Shown: positions 1-6,572 of the stretch, one piece after another
Layout of the letters: every line of letters starts with the position of its first letter
Numbering within the stretch: position 1 is the stretch's first letter
NCBI GenBank assembly: GCA_030616935.1
Contig: JAUWWJ010000056.1
Span: forward strand, 1 to 8,046
Source of the DNA: Planctomycetaceae bacterium
Lineage (GTDB): Bacteria; Planctomycetota; Planctomycetia; Pirellulales; UBA1268
Direction: 5' to 3'
DNA: 8,046 bases
The notes under the pieces: model-generated
Told to the model about the DNA's origin: nothing
Database searches by the model: none
The model's input: the letters and a program-made list of their open reading frames with translations, nothing else
Made by a program: the position numbers and the translations under genes

Positions 1-542
1 ATGTCACGGGCCATCAATGAATCTGCCGAGTTAGCTCTTTCGTCACAGCACAGCATCATCGGCAACGAGCGAACACACTCAAACTGACCAAGTAAACCTT
101 CATTGAAAGGGAACTGACCGTTCACTGAGACAACACCGGCAAACGATTCTGGATTTCGACATGCCAAACGAAAAGCATTCCCCCCACCTGCCCCAACTCC
201 AATAAGATAAGCCCGACGACGATGGACACTGTATCGATCAACCATTGCGTCAATCGCCTGAAAGCAACTCTCAGAATCAGAGGGAACAGCAGGCAACACT
301 GCAAGATAGTTCCGCAGACTCATTCGCATCATCGTACGACCCAAGTCAAAGGAAGTATCAGTCGGTTGTGGAAGCCAGACAAGCAGCGGATAGTCATACC
401 CCGGCTCGTAACCGAGAGGTAAAAAGACATGATCTTGTTCAACCTCAGGCTGGACACAGCAATCGCTACTCAGATCCCAGCATGATGACACACCATGAAC
501 ACCACTCTGGTCTTCAATCCAGCGGTTCCTTTGATTAACCAT
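1..542 (-). CDS. alpha/beta-hydrolase (esterase-like) protein, N-terminal 180 residues, cut by window edge
   Basis: The frame is open from an ATG at 542 to the window edge, with no stop in 180 codons. A good ribosome site, AGAGGAG, lies 5 bases upstream and fixes the start. The protein resembles predicted esterases of the phospholipase/carboxylesterase type: a strand with LPLGYEPGYDYPLLVWLP (about residues 41-58), SLRNYLAVLPA (75-85), a helix before HRRRAYLIGVGAGGGNAFRLA (107-127), then RNPESFAGVVSVNGQFP (129-145). In active relatives the first block ends in WLHG, which supplies the oxyanion hole, and the elbow reads GxSxGG. Here these are WLPQP and G115-V-G117-A-G119, so the catalytic serine is a glycine. 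The region after the next strand (LPMMLCCDERANS, 160-172) also lacks the common HGxxD form. I infer a non-catalytic or altered member. The fold assignment is from motif resemblance only, and the C-terminal part with the usual His is outside the window. Confidence 0.72.
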   Translation of the reverse strand, partial: MVNQRNRWIEDQSGVHGVSSCWDLSSDCCVQPEVEQDHVFLPLGYEPGYDYPLLVWLPQPTDTSFDLGRTMMRMSLRNYLAVLPAVPSDSESCFQAIDAMVDRYSVHRRRAYLIGVGAGGGNAFRLACRNPESFAGVVSVNGQFPFNEGLLGQFECVRSLPMMLCCDERANSADSLMARD

Positions 543-547
543 TCCGG

Positions 548-554
548 CTCCTCT
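548..554 (-). promoter_or_regulatory. ribosome binding site of the hydrolase-like gene
   Basis: On the minus strand the sequence reads AGAGGAG followed by 5 bases and then ATG at 542. This is a near-ideal Shine-Dalgarno site and decides the start of a gene that the window edge truncates. Confidence 0.75.
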
Positions 555-601
555 GCAAAATTCTCGATGCACATACCAGTTTCTTTAGCTGGCGGTTGTC
601 A

Positions 602-623
602 CCACGAACAATCACGTTCGTGG
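602..623. other. perfect 8-bp inverted repeat in the mdh/hydrolase spacer
   Basis: The arms CCACGAAC (602-609) and GTTCGTGG (616-623) are exact reverse complements around a 6-base loop. Outside a small bulge the stem could extend with GGT/ACC on the minus strand. No T run follows it on the minus strand. It lies about 130 bases past the mdh stop and about 60 bases before the next start. It could protect the mdh mRNA end, act as a weak terminator, or form a leader structure for the hydrolase gene. Confidence 0.45.
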
Positions 624-637
624 CACCGTGCCTCGGG

Positions 638-666
638 TTTTTAACGCAGTCGTACAATCCGGGCAA
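638..666 (-). promoter_or_regulatory. possible sigma70-like promoter for the hydrolase-like gene
   Basis: On the minus strand TTGCCC (666-661) and TAAAAA (643-638) are separated by exactly 17 bases. Each hexamer matches four of six consensus bases. Transcription would start near 631, leaving about 90 bases of leader before the hydrolase start, with the 602-623 hairpin near its 5' end. The match is modest and planctomycete promoters are poorly defined, so this is a candidate only. Confidence 0.2.
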
Positions 667-750
667 TGGCAGCCTTACCCGTTAAAAGCGACGTTTTCCG
701 GAAAGAAACTGGCCAGCAAGGAAGCTTGGGGGGGCTAGAGAACCTTTTGG

Positions 751-1710
<960 letters not shown>

Positions 1711-1801
1711 TTAAATCTCGGAACTCTTCTTGACCACAAATACTGAGGTTATCCCAGACTGGCATAACGGAAGCACGCTAGGCTCCTTGATGACGCTTTG
1801 G

Positions 1802-1844
1802 CTCGGAAAATCGACTAAAATCCTGTCGCAAAAGTATTTCCGAG
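1802..1844. other. nested inverted repeat upstream of mdh
   Basis: The outer arms CTCGGAAA (1802-1809) and TTTCCGAG (1837-1844) are exact reverse complements. Between them sits a second pair, CGAC (1812-1815) and GTCG (1825-1828), around a 9-base loop. If transcription of mdh starts above 1845, the leader RNA could fold into a two-tier stem-loop about 105-150 bases before the start codon. It could equally be a protein-binding dyad. No known riboswitch is recognised. Confidence 0.3.
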
Positions 1845-1859
1845 TGTTCAGTGTTGCGA

Positions 1860-1895
1860 ATCTCACAAAATCAACAAGCGTTGGTCAATTTGACC
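1860..1895 (-). promoter_or_regulatory. possible mdh promoter/operator region with a 13-base palindrome
   Basis: GGTCAATTTGACC (1883-1895) is a perfect palindrome with a one-base centre. Its lower half read on the minus strand gives TTGACC (1888-1883), five of six bases of a -35 box. Seventeen bases further lies TGAGAT (1865-1860), a poor -10 box with three matches. The combination fits a regulated promoter with an operator over the -35 region, but the -10 is weak. Confidence 0.25.
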
Positions 1896-1921
1896 GAGAA
1901 ATCAGATGTTCTCTAACTTTT

Positions 1922-1950
1922 TTCAACTTGAAAGTCCTACGGAAGTTGAA
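1922..1950. terminator. stem-loop spanning the stop codon of the 437-residue protein gene
   Basis: The arms TTCAACTT (1922-1929) and AAGTTGAA (1943-1950) are perfect reverse complements around a 13-base loop, and the TAG stop (1939-1937) lies inside the loop. On the minus strand the stem is followed by an A run, not a T run, so it is not a classical intrinsic terminator. A role in RNA 3'-end protection or factor-dependent termination is inferred only from position. Confidence 0.3.
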
Positions 1951-3250
1951 TTTGGTCGGGAAGAGTATCTGTTAATCGAGAGCGACGCCTACCCTGACAA
2001 AACCCTTTCACAATCCAACCAACCAGTGCGAGAGCAGTGAGTACAGGCAACCAAGTCATTCCTCCAGGAAACTGCAGTGGCTGCCTTGCTGGCAACCAAA
2101 ACGGGGTTTTCCCAATGAGCAGTGGTGACTCCTGAGGCCGTCCTGCCCCAGCTCCATTCCTCTGACGAATCAAACGCTGCGTGACATATCGGTATCGCTT
2201 AAAAATAAAGCCCGCAATTTGAATTGGTTCATTCACTTCTTCCCCAATGGGCAACCCCTGAGGCAGTTCTGTGCAACAGAAAACAAGTGGGTATGTGTCT
2301 TGGAAGTCCTCGCCAATCTGGAGTAGAGGCGTCGCAACAAAAACGAAGATTTCCCAGTAGTGATCACTGCCGAGTATGTCCTGATCCCGACCTGCTTCCA
2401 CGAGAACTTTTGTAATACGGCGAGCTGTTCCATTAAGCACTATCTGCTCACCGCGATGTAGTCGCAACCAGTCACTGGCTGGGTCAAGCAATGACACCAG
2501 CGACGTGTCATCAAGTAGCGGAGCGTCAGGGATGTCTTTTTGGCTTTTACTCGCCGAAAGACTGGCATAAAACGCCTCTGCCTCTGACGCTTGTAGAGGC
2601 ATGCCGTCATCAACAGAATTGAACAGGCCATAGTCCATACCAAGTCGTCCAAACGGCGTCTGTGGCCACCACTTCAGTCTCGGAGCTACCGCCAGAATCT
2701 GCTTTTCTTTTTGCGTGTTTGCTACGTGATCCGGGACGTGAAGTAGGATCGCTGAAGCCCCACATATTTCATCGAGACTGTTATCGACGGGTAGACCAAC
2801 GGGAAGATCAGGCACCACCAGCCACGCCGTCTCTGTGTTATTCAGCTGGAGTTGCACTGCAAAGATGTCTTTTGAATTTGTGATCATTGCCACATCATCT
2901 GGGGCTGTTAGCCTGACGGCCTTGGTGATCTGCCCACGCATTCGAACGGACCGACATTGCTCCTGACACTTCTTTGCTTGGCTACTTTTAAATTCAACTG
3001 AACTGTTGGTCCATTCCTGCCGCCATTGATTCGGGGCCCCCTGGAAGCGGTCCAGCATTCGAACAATCAGTTTGAATTCGTTACTGGAAAGAGAGAATTC
3101 ATCTCGCCCAGCAATGGCTGTAGTTTGTTCCTGTACGTATGCCGGAGAAAGCCCCCAGGTCGAAAAATACTCTGCTGGCGACTGAACGGCCGATGATGCA
3201 GTTGCGACCCTAAGTACGAACAAAAGAAGGAGTGCTGTCGTGCTCTGCAT
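1937..3250 (-). CDS. exported, C-terminally membrane-anchored protein of unknown function with two similar domains
   Basis: I do not recognise a named family. From the ATG at 3250 the protein has 437 residues. It starts with a clear signal peptide (hydrophobic core 6-16, likely cut after ATASSA near 21). The large middle part is predicted to lie outside the membrane, one hydrophobic helix follows at about 399-417, and the tail is short and basic (RRRSR). Residues 105-196 and 273-387 look like two copies of one domain: both start with a short (R/N)G..(I/R)TK-type strand, share PDLPVGLP (147-154) versus TELPQGLP (327-334), and end in LKWWP versus TPFWLP. A linker with LGMDYGLFNSVDDGMPL and a helix (222-236) sits between them. 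The frame stays open to an ATG at 3460, but that part overlaps the upstream gene. An ATG at 3307 is also possible and would give a long n-region. I chose 3250 because the signal peptide then begins at once and the 25-base gap fits an operon. No Shine-Dalgarno is seen. Confidence 0.7.
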   Translation of the reverse strand: MQSTTALLLLFVLRVATASSAVQSPAEYFSTWGLSPAYVQEQTTAIAGRDEFSLSSNEFKLIVRMLDRFQGAPNQWRQEWTNSSVEFKSSQAKKCQEQCRSVRMRGQITKAVRLTAPDDVAMITNSKDIFAVQLQLNNTETAWLVVPDLPVGLPVDNSLDEICGASAILLHVPDHVANTQKEKQILAVAPRLKWWPQTPFGRLGMDYGLFNSVDDGMPLQASEAEAFYASLSASKSQKDIPDAPLLDDTSLVSLLDPASDWLRLHRGEQIVLNGTARRITKVLVEAGRDQDILGSDHYWEIFVFVATPLLQIGEDFQDTYPLVFCCTELPQGLPIGEEVNEPIQIAGFIFKRYRYVTQRLIRQRNGAGAGRPQESPLLIGKTPFWLPARQPLQFPGGMTWLPVLTALALVGWIVKGFCQGRRRSRLTDTLPDQIQLP

Positions 3251-3275
3251 CCGTACGTAGAGAAATTGCAAGTTC

Positions 3276-3620
3276 TCAGGTCGATACACTTGGCACATGA
3301 TTTTCATGCGAGCTTCCCGGAGAACCATCGGAAACATGAGGCAACCCGGTCGCAGGGACGACGATGTTGGAGGCATTGACGCCTTCAGCATGCTGTTGCC
3401 GCCGCATCTCTCGCCAGACATAAAGACCGAATGATCCAGCAAGCGTGAACGGCATAGCAATCATCAAAAGAATGCTATAGAAATATCCACGAGCTATATT
3501 CGCACCCTCGCTGTCAGCTGCCTGCAGCCCGTCCTTACAGGTTGGGCAACCCCACGCATCACTACCCACAGCAATGCTGACAATCAACACGAACAAACCG
3601 AGAACCACGTACCTTTTCAT
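3276..3620 (-). CDS. small exported/membrane protein with a CPTC motif, function unknown
   Basis: This 114-residue protein starts with a signal peptide or first membrane helix (residues 4-19). A CxxC pair follows, C25-P-T-C28, just past the likely cleavage site (SDA/WG). After about 17 residues comes a strong transmembrane helix (46-69), then a basic WREMRRQQH segment and a flexible polar tail rich in Ser, Pro and His. The CxxC would face the periplasm if the N-terminus is cleaved. Such a motif suits thiol chemistry or binding of a metal such as copper, but no thioredoxin fold can fit in this length. Its place between the oxidase module and the anchored 437-residue protein (25 bases to that start) suggests cotranscription with the latter. 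It may serve oxidase assembly, but that is a guess from location. There is no Shine-Dalgarno; see the upstream -10-like element. Confidence 0.72.
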   Translation of the reverse strand: MKRYVVLGLFVLIVSIAVGSDAWGCPTCKDGLQAADSEGANIARGYFYSILLMIAMPFTLAGSFGLYVWREMRRQQHAEGVNASNIVVPATGLPHVSDGSPGSSHENHVPSVST

Positions 3621-3625
3621 ATTTT

Positions 3626-3639
3626 AATTGTAGACAATT
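3626..3639 (-). promoter_or_regulatory. palindrome and -10-like box directly upstream of the CPTC gene
   Basis: The 14-base dyad AATTGT-AG-ACAATT has exact 6-base arms. Read on the minus strand it contains TACAAT (3632-3627), a good -10 box, whose end is only 6 bases from the ATG at 3620. A transcript from it would begin at or next to the start codon and be almost leaderless, which fits the lack of a ribosome site. I found no convincing -35 box at the right distance. The dyad could be an operator covering the -10. Confidence 0.35.
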
Positions 3640-3785
3640 CCTCGCCCCAAGACAGGGACGAGCATTTTCTACTCGGTGCTGGCAAAAACGAAGAATCCGG
3701 AGGCTTTCGCCACTCCCCACGTAGCTTTACACCTTACTTCGTCACAAAACAAGCGTTTCGCGCTACATGGCAGCGAGTTGGCTAC

Positions 3786-3810
3786 TTAGACACATCAGGT
3801 CGTTGTCTAA
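3786..3810. other. perfect 7-bp inverted repeat in the spacer after the oxidase module
   Basis: TTAGACA (3786-3792) and TGTCTAA (3804-3810) are exact reverse complements with an 11-base loop. It sits about 60 bases beyond the DUF420 stop. A second, broken dyad (AGAT/ATCT outside CAAAT-C-ATTTG, 3816-3838) adjoins it. No T run follows on the minus strand. The 248-base spacer 3621-3869 otherwise shows no gene. Confidence 0.3.
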
Positions 3811-3859
3811 AAATCAGATCCCACAAATCATTTGATCTTGAAAGAAGACTCTGTCAATG

Positions 3860-3888
3860 GTGTTGTTCTTTATGCTAACGAACAACAC
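3860..3888. terminator. 9-bp stem-loop at the end of the oxidase module
   Basis: GTGTTGTTC (3860-3868) and GAACAACAC (3880-3888) are perfect reverse complements around an 11-base loop that contains the TAA stop of the DUF420 gene (3872-3870). It is the last element of the six-gene module, where a terminator or RNA-end structure is expected, but it lacks a downstream T run. It may act in RNA stability or with a termination factor. Confidence 0.4.
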
Positions 3889-4349
3889 GTGCATTTCTGA
3901 TTAAGCACTGTTTTGGCATGGTCTTTTCGGCTTGGGTAGAACACGTACACCATGAAGTAAATGATGACACCAGTCACTGATACATACAGCCATATTGGCA
4001 ACGTGACCTTCCCCAATTGCCGATGACGATGCCACCTGCCACGAAACGCAAGAACGAACATGGCGACTGCCAGCACTGGAACTGCAACTGCCAGAATAAT
4101 ATGAGACACTAAAATGCCAAGGTACACGACCCGTATCAGCCCCTGCCCGCCAAACGAAACGTGACCAACCAAATAATGGTAGGCCAGGTATGAAATGAGA
4201 AAAATTGTTGAAACCGAAAAAGCTGCGATCATGACCGCCCGATGCGCTTTCCAGTTGCCACGTGCAATGAGAACCCATCCCGCCACAAGAAGCACAGCGG
4301 CAATACCGTTGAGAACCGCATTAAATGTCGCAAGCCACTCATAACCCAT
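3870..4349 (-). CDS. DUF420 family membrane protein, probable cytochrome oxidase assembly factor
   Basis: The 159-residue protein has four membrane helices (about 8-28, 38-60, 74-100, 117-138). It has the histidine pattern of the DUF420 family: H36 (KAHR), H58 and H63 (AYHYLVGH), H83 (SHI), then a basic HRHRQLGK loop and PIWLYVSVTGVIIYFMVY. Members are commonly encoded next to heme-copper oxidase genes. The family includes Bacillus YozB and staphylococcal CtaM, reported as needed for aa3 oxidase activity, so I infer a role in oxidase maturation. The start ATG shares a base with the sco stop (TAATG), and GAGGGA lies 8 bases upstream inside sco, implying coupled translation. The tail ends unusually in KCTCCSLA, with three cysteines in the last eight residues. 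It is the last gene of the module. Confidence 0.85.
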   Translation of the reverse strand: MGYEWLATFNAVLNGIAAVLLVAGWVLIARGNWKAHRAVMIAAFSVSTIFLISYLAYHYLVGHVSFGGQGLIRVVYLGILVSHIILAVAVPVLAVAMFVLAFRGRWHRHRQLGKVTLPIWLYVSVTGVIIYFMVYVFYPSRKDHAKTVLNQKCTCCSLA

Positions 4350-5020
4350 TAATTCGGTCCCTCGACATTGACAGACGTATCTTCTTCTGCCAGGACATCA
4401 CGAATGAGTTTTTTCAGCCGTTCCACTCTGTCTTCCTGCAACAGATGGTAACTGCCACGGAGTCGTCCCTCGCGGTCAAACACAGCGCCTCGCTCAGAAT
4501 GCACGCCTATTTCTACTGGCAGCAAAAATGTCTTTGTGCCCACCCGTTTGATAACATCCATATCTCCTGTTAAGAACTTCCATCGCTGAGGATCTGCCTC
4601 AAAACGATCGGCGTAATGCTCCAACGCCGCAGGAGTATCATTCTCAGGATCACAAGTCAGGCTTACAGCAACAAAATTCGGGTCGTCTATCTCACGAAGG
4701 ATATCAGCGATTGCCTGATTTTCACGGAAACATGGGCCCGGACAATTGGCAAAAAAAACACTGCCCATCCACACCTTGCCTTTCAGGCTTGCCGAATCGA
4801 ACTGATTCCCTTCCTGATCCGTCAATTCAAATCTGGCTGCAGGTTCACCTAATGAAACTGGATTCGCATCGGAGGATTTTTGGCTTTCGTTTAGGCTGAC
4901 AGGCTTCGAACGAGCCTGCAACTTTTCTAAATTACTGGAATCGCCACAGCCAAAGAAACTGGTGGCCAGCAGTGTAAAGAAAGCAGCTCGCTTTATACTT
5001 TGTAATTTATTCGTGGTCAT
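4349..5020 (-). CDS. Sco1/SenC family copper chaperone lipoprotein for cytochrome oxidase
   Basis: Sco proteins deliver copper to, or reduce, the CuA site of oxidase subunit II outside the cytoplasmic membrane. From the ATG at 5020 this protein has 223 residues. It opens with a basic n-region and a hydrophobic core ending in TSFFGC, a lipobox-like site with C25 as the lipid-bearing cysteine. A thioredoxin-like domain follows: FELTDQEGN, then FFANCPGPCF with the copper cysteines C93 and C97 (CxxxC), then VSLTCDPENDTP, and H174 (VHSERGAVFDREGRLRGSY) at the conserved histidine position. The second half of the CxxxC motif is followed by F rather than the usual P. A GTG at 5035 in frame could also start it, adding five residues. 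I chose the ATG because AGGTGA and GAGAAG lie before it. The gene starts inside the subunit IV gene (14-base overlap) and its stop overlaps the DUF420 start. Confidence 0.92.
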   Translation of the reverse strand: MTTNKLQSIKRAAFFTLLATSFFGCGDSSNLEKLQARSKPVSLNESQKSSDANPVSLGEPAARFELTDQEGNQFDSASLKGKVWMGSVFFANCPGPCFRENQAIADILREIDDPNFVAVSLTCDPENDTPAALEHYADRFEADPQRWKFLTGDMDVIKRVGTKTFLLPVEIGVHSERGAVFDREGRLRGSYHLLQEDRVERLKKLIRDVLAEEDTSVNVEGPN

Positions 5021-5519
5021 GCTTCTCAACTTCACCTGATGAATTGGCGGATGCAGCTTTTTCTAACAGCGAAACATCGGAACCACGGGCCATGTGGAGG
5101 CCACGTTCCTGAGCGACCATACGGTTTCGCAGCCCAATGTCTGGTATCAACATAATAGTCAGGAAAATGGCCATCATGGCTGCAGGAATTGTGAGCACGT
5201 ACTTCCAGTTAGCCTCCCACAGGACATGCATAAAAAAGAGCACCACGAGCAATGCCTTGGTACACGAAACGGCCATCATGAAGGCCCAGCCGACCTGCGG
5301 CTCATCTCTCCACGGCCAATAGGGCGAGTAGGTCAAGAACGACATTGTTGTTAAGAAGCATAGAGCGACGAACACAGCCATGTACTGCATAATCCCGCCA
5401 TGCTGCTCATGTGCTTGCTCGTCCTCTGCAACATTTTCAATATCTTCAGGCAACTTACCTGGAGAAGTAATTGGCCCGTGCGTTACATTCGAACTCTTGT
5501 GGGGCTCTGAATTGCTCAT
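5007..5519 (-). CDS. ctaF: cytochrome c oxidase subunit IV, bacterial caa3/aa3 type
   Basis: This 170-residue protein is a small accessory oxidase subunit of the bacterial COX4 family. After a hydrophilic, acidic and His-containing N-terminus (1-42) it has three membrane helices: 43-64, 77-99 and 107-127. The second contains the family's lysine-to-FMH pattern (K88 ... FFMHVLWE). The C-terminal tail (130-170) is longer and more polar than in a minimal family member and ends in EKHDHE. AGAAGG lies 5 bases before the ATG at 5519. It follows the subunit III gene by 46 bases, and its end overlaps the start of sco. The subunit presumably stabilises the complex; direct catalytic residues are not expected in this family. 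Confidence 0.9.
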   Translation of the reverse strand: MSNSEPHKSSNVTHGPITSPGKLPEDIENVAEDEQAHEQHGGIMQYMAVFVALCFLTTMSFLTYSPYWPWRDEPQVGWAFMMAVSCTKALLVVLFFMHVLWEANWKYVLTIPAAMMAIFLTIMLIPDIGLRNRMVAQERGLHMARGSDVSLLEKAASANSSGEVEKHDHE

Positions 5520-5524
5520 AACTG

Positions 5525-5530
5525 CCTTCT
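5525..5530 (-). promoter_or_regulatory. ribosome binding site of the subunit IV gene
   Basis: AGAAGG on the minus strand, 5 bases before the ATG at 5519. It overlaps no gene and lies in the 46-base gap after subunit III. A weak A/T-rich stem (GAAG-TATTT against AAATA-t-CTTC, 5544-5567) just upstream covers the subunit III stop. Confidence 0.5.
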
Positions 5531-5565
5531 TACAAAGCGAACTGAAGTATTTTCAACAAATATCT

Positions 5566-6504
5566 TCAAAACAAATACAAAAGTGGAAAAAGAAATATCC
5601 AAACGAGATCTACAAAATGCCAATAAAGACCGGCATTTTCAATCATACCAGCGGTTTTAGGACCGAGTTCATACAGAAGTAAAATACTGAATACAATCAA
5701 CCCAACAATGACATGGATTGCATGAAATCCAGTCAAGAAGAAATAGGTACTCGCCCACATATTCCCTCCGGGTATCACGGCAGGTAATTGAAGCCATGCA
5801 AATGTGTCATTGAGTCCACCGCCATGGTCATGGCTATCGGAACCTTCTCCAGGCAGTGGCATGATCTGATCTGCAACAACTGCAAGATCAAACGCCTGCT
5901 GATCGGGGTTATTAACCATGTCTCTGACTTGCTTTAGGCGGCGACGTCCCGTGATCTCTGCATCTGATAGTTCGCTCTCAGGTCGCCCATCAAGCTCCTT
6001 CACCTTCGCAAGGATTGCCGGATCACTCAGTCTTGCTCGCACGGCTGAACCGTAATAGAGATCAGGACGCTCATAAATTCTTCCACGTGGAGCCCAGGGA
6101 TAAATACCATGGTCAAATTTGGAGGAATATTCATACGCTTTTACACCAAGAAAAAGAGAGCCCAGTATAAGAGTAATGAGCATCCACGCCTTTGCGAGAG
6201 ACCGCTTATTTGCTCGGGCTGCCTCAAGTGCAAGTACAACGGTGACGCTAGAACAAATGAGCACAAACGTATTAAAAGCGCCAATTGGCTCACTCAGGTG
6301 CACATGATGAGGCTTGGGCCACACAGCAGCACCAAAACGAAGGACAACATAACTGCCGAGCAAGGCCGCAAAAAACATAATTTCGGTCGACAGAAAAAGC
6401 CACATGATAAGTTTGCCTCGAGAGAGCGGCAAACCGGGTTGATATTGGAGGACTGGCCCATGGTGTCCGTGGCTTTCATGGCCAATGGCAGCTGAAGCAT
6501 TCAT
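5566..6504 (-). CDS. ctaE: cytochrome c oxidase subunit III with a long hydrophilic insert
   Basis: Subunit III of an aa3-type oxidase, 312 residues, with five membrane helices (about 33-56, 73-94, 105-125, 252-279, 294-312), as in the short bacterial form lacking the first two helices. Signatures are [22 protein letters not shown] with E41, VKAYEY (E125), [10 protein letters not shown] (H261, H264) and [18 protein letters not shown] (H296). Between the third and fourth helices lies a soluble segment of roughly 120 residues (126-245), where short homologues have only a brief loop. Its first part ([16 protein letters not shown]) precedes a charged, probably helical stretch (155-200) and a His/Asp patch (SDSHDHGGG). 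The N-terminus is also His-rich (GHESHGHHG). The ATG at 6504 has no Shine-Dalgarno. The gene follows ctaB by 52 bases. Confidence 0.93.
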   Translation of the reverse strand: MNASAAIGHESHGHHGPVLQYQPGLPLSRGKLIMWLFLSTEIMFFAALLGSYVVLRFGAAVWPKPHHVHLSEPIGAFNTFVLICSSVTVVLALEAARANKRSLAKAWMLITLILGSLFLGVKAYEYSSKFDHGIYPWAPRGRIYERPDLYYGSAVRARLSDPAILAKVKELDGRPESELSDAEITGRRRLKQVRDMVNNPDQQAFDLAVVADQIMPLPGEGSDSHDHGGGLNDTFAWLQLPAVIPGGNMWASTYFFLTGFHAIHVIVGLIVFSILLLYELGPKTAGMIENAGLYWHFVDLVWIFLFPLLYLF

Positions 6505-6540
6505 AAAACGTGTCGAATATCTTGAGTCGTGTGGTAATTC

Positions 6541-6572
6541 AAAAACAAAAAAAGAACTAGAGGTACGAACCT
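6541..6572 (-). terminator. weak hairpin plus T tract at the end of ctaB (possible attenuator)
   Basis: On the minus strand AGGT-tcgt-ACCT (6572-6561) at the end of ctaB is followed by the TAG stop and then a 13-base run of T with one G (6553-6541). The T tract is terminator-like, but the stem is only 4 bp and 7 bases away. It could reduce, rather than end, transcription into the subunit III gene, so tuning heme-synthesis genes against structural genes. This is inference. Confidence 0.25.

Noticed and set aside
122..304. Short minus-strand frame of 60 codons near the left edge
   Set aside because: It lies in another frame of the hydrolase-like gene, whose 180-codon frame has the ribosome site and a family-like sequence.
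695..704. Palindrome TTTCCGGAAA and the nearby run of seven G (728-734) in the mdh/hydrolase spacer
   Set aside because: Ten-base palindromes and short homopolymers occur by chance in a spacer of this size, and neither is placed at a clear promoter or gene end.
1730..1975. Plus-strand open frame of 81 codons in the mdh spacer
   Set aside because: No ribosome site, no recognisable domain, and it runs into the end of a gene on the other strand.
3251..3460. N-terminal extension of the two-domain protein up to an ATG at 3460
   Set aside because: It lies within the CPTC gene in another frame, gives Met/Cys/Ser-rich sequence without family character, and would bury the signal peptide over 70 residues in.
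3901..4278. Minus-strand 125-codon frame within DUF420
   Set aside because: It is a shadow of the DUF420 gene in another frame with an odd Ser/His/Trp-rich composition.
6109..6495. Plus-strand open frame of 128 codons
   Set aside because: It is antisense to the well-supported subunit III gene, has a composition typical of a shadow frame and shows no domain.
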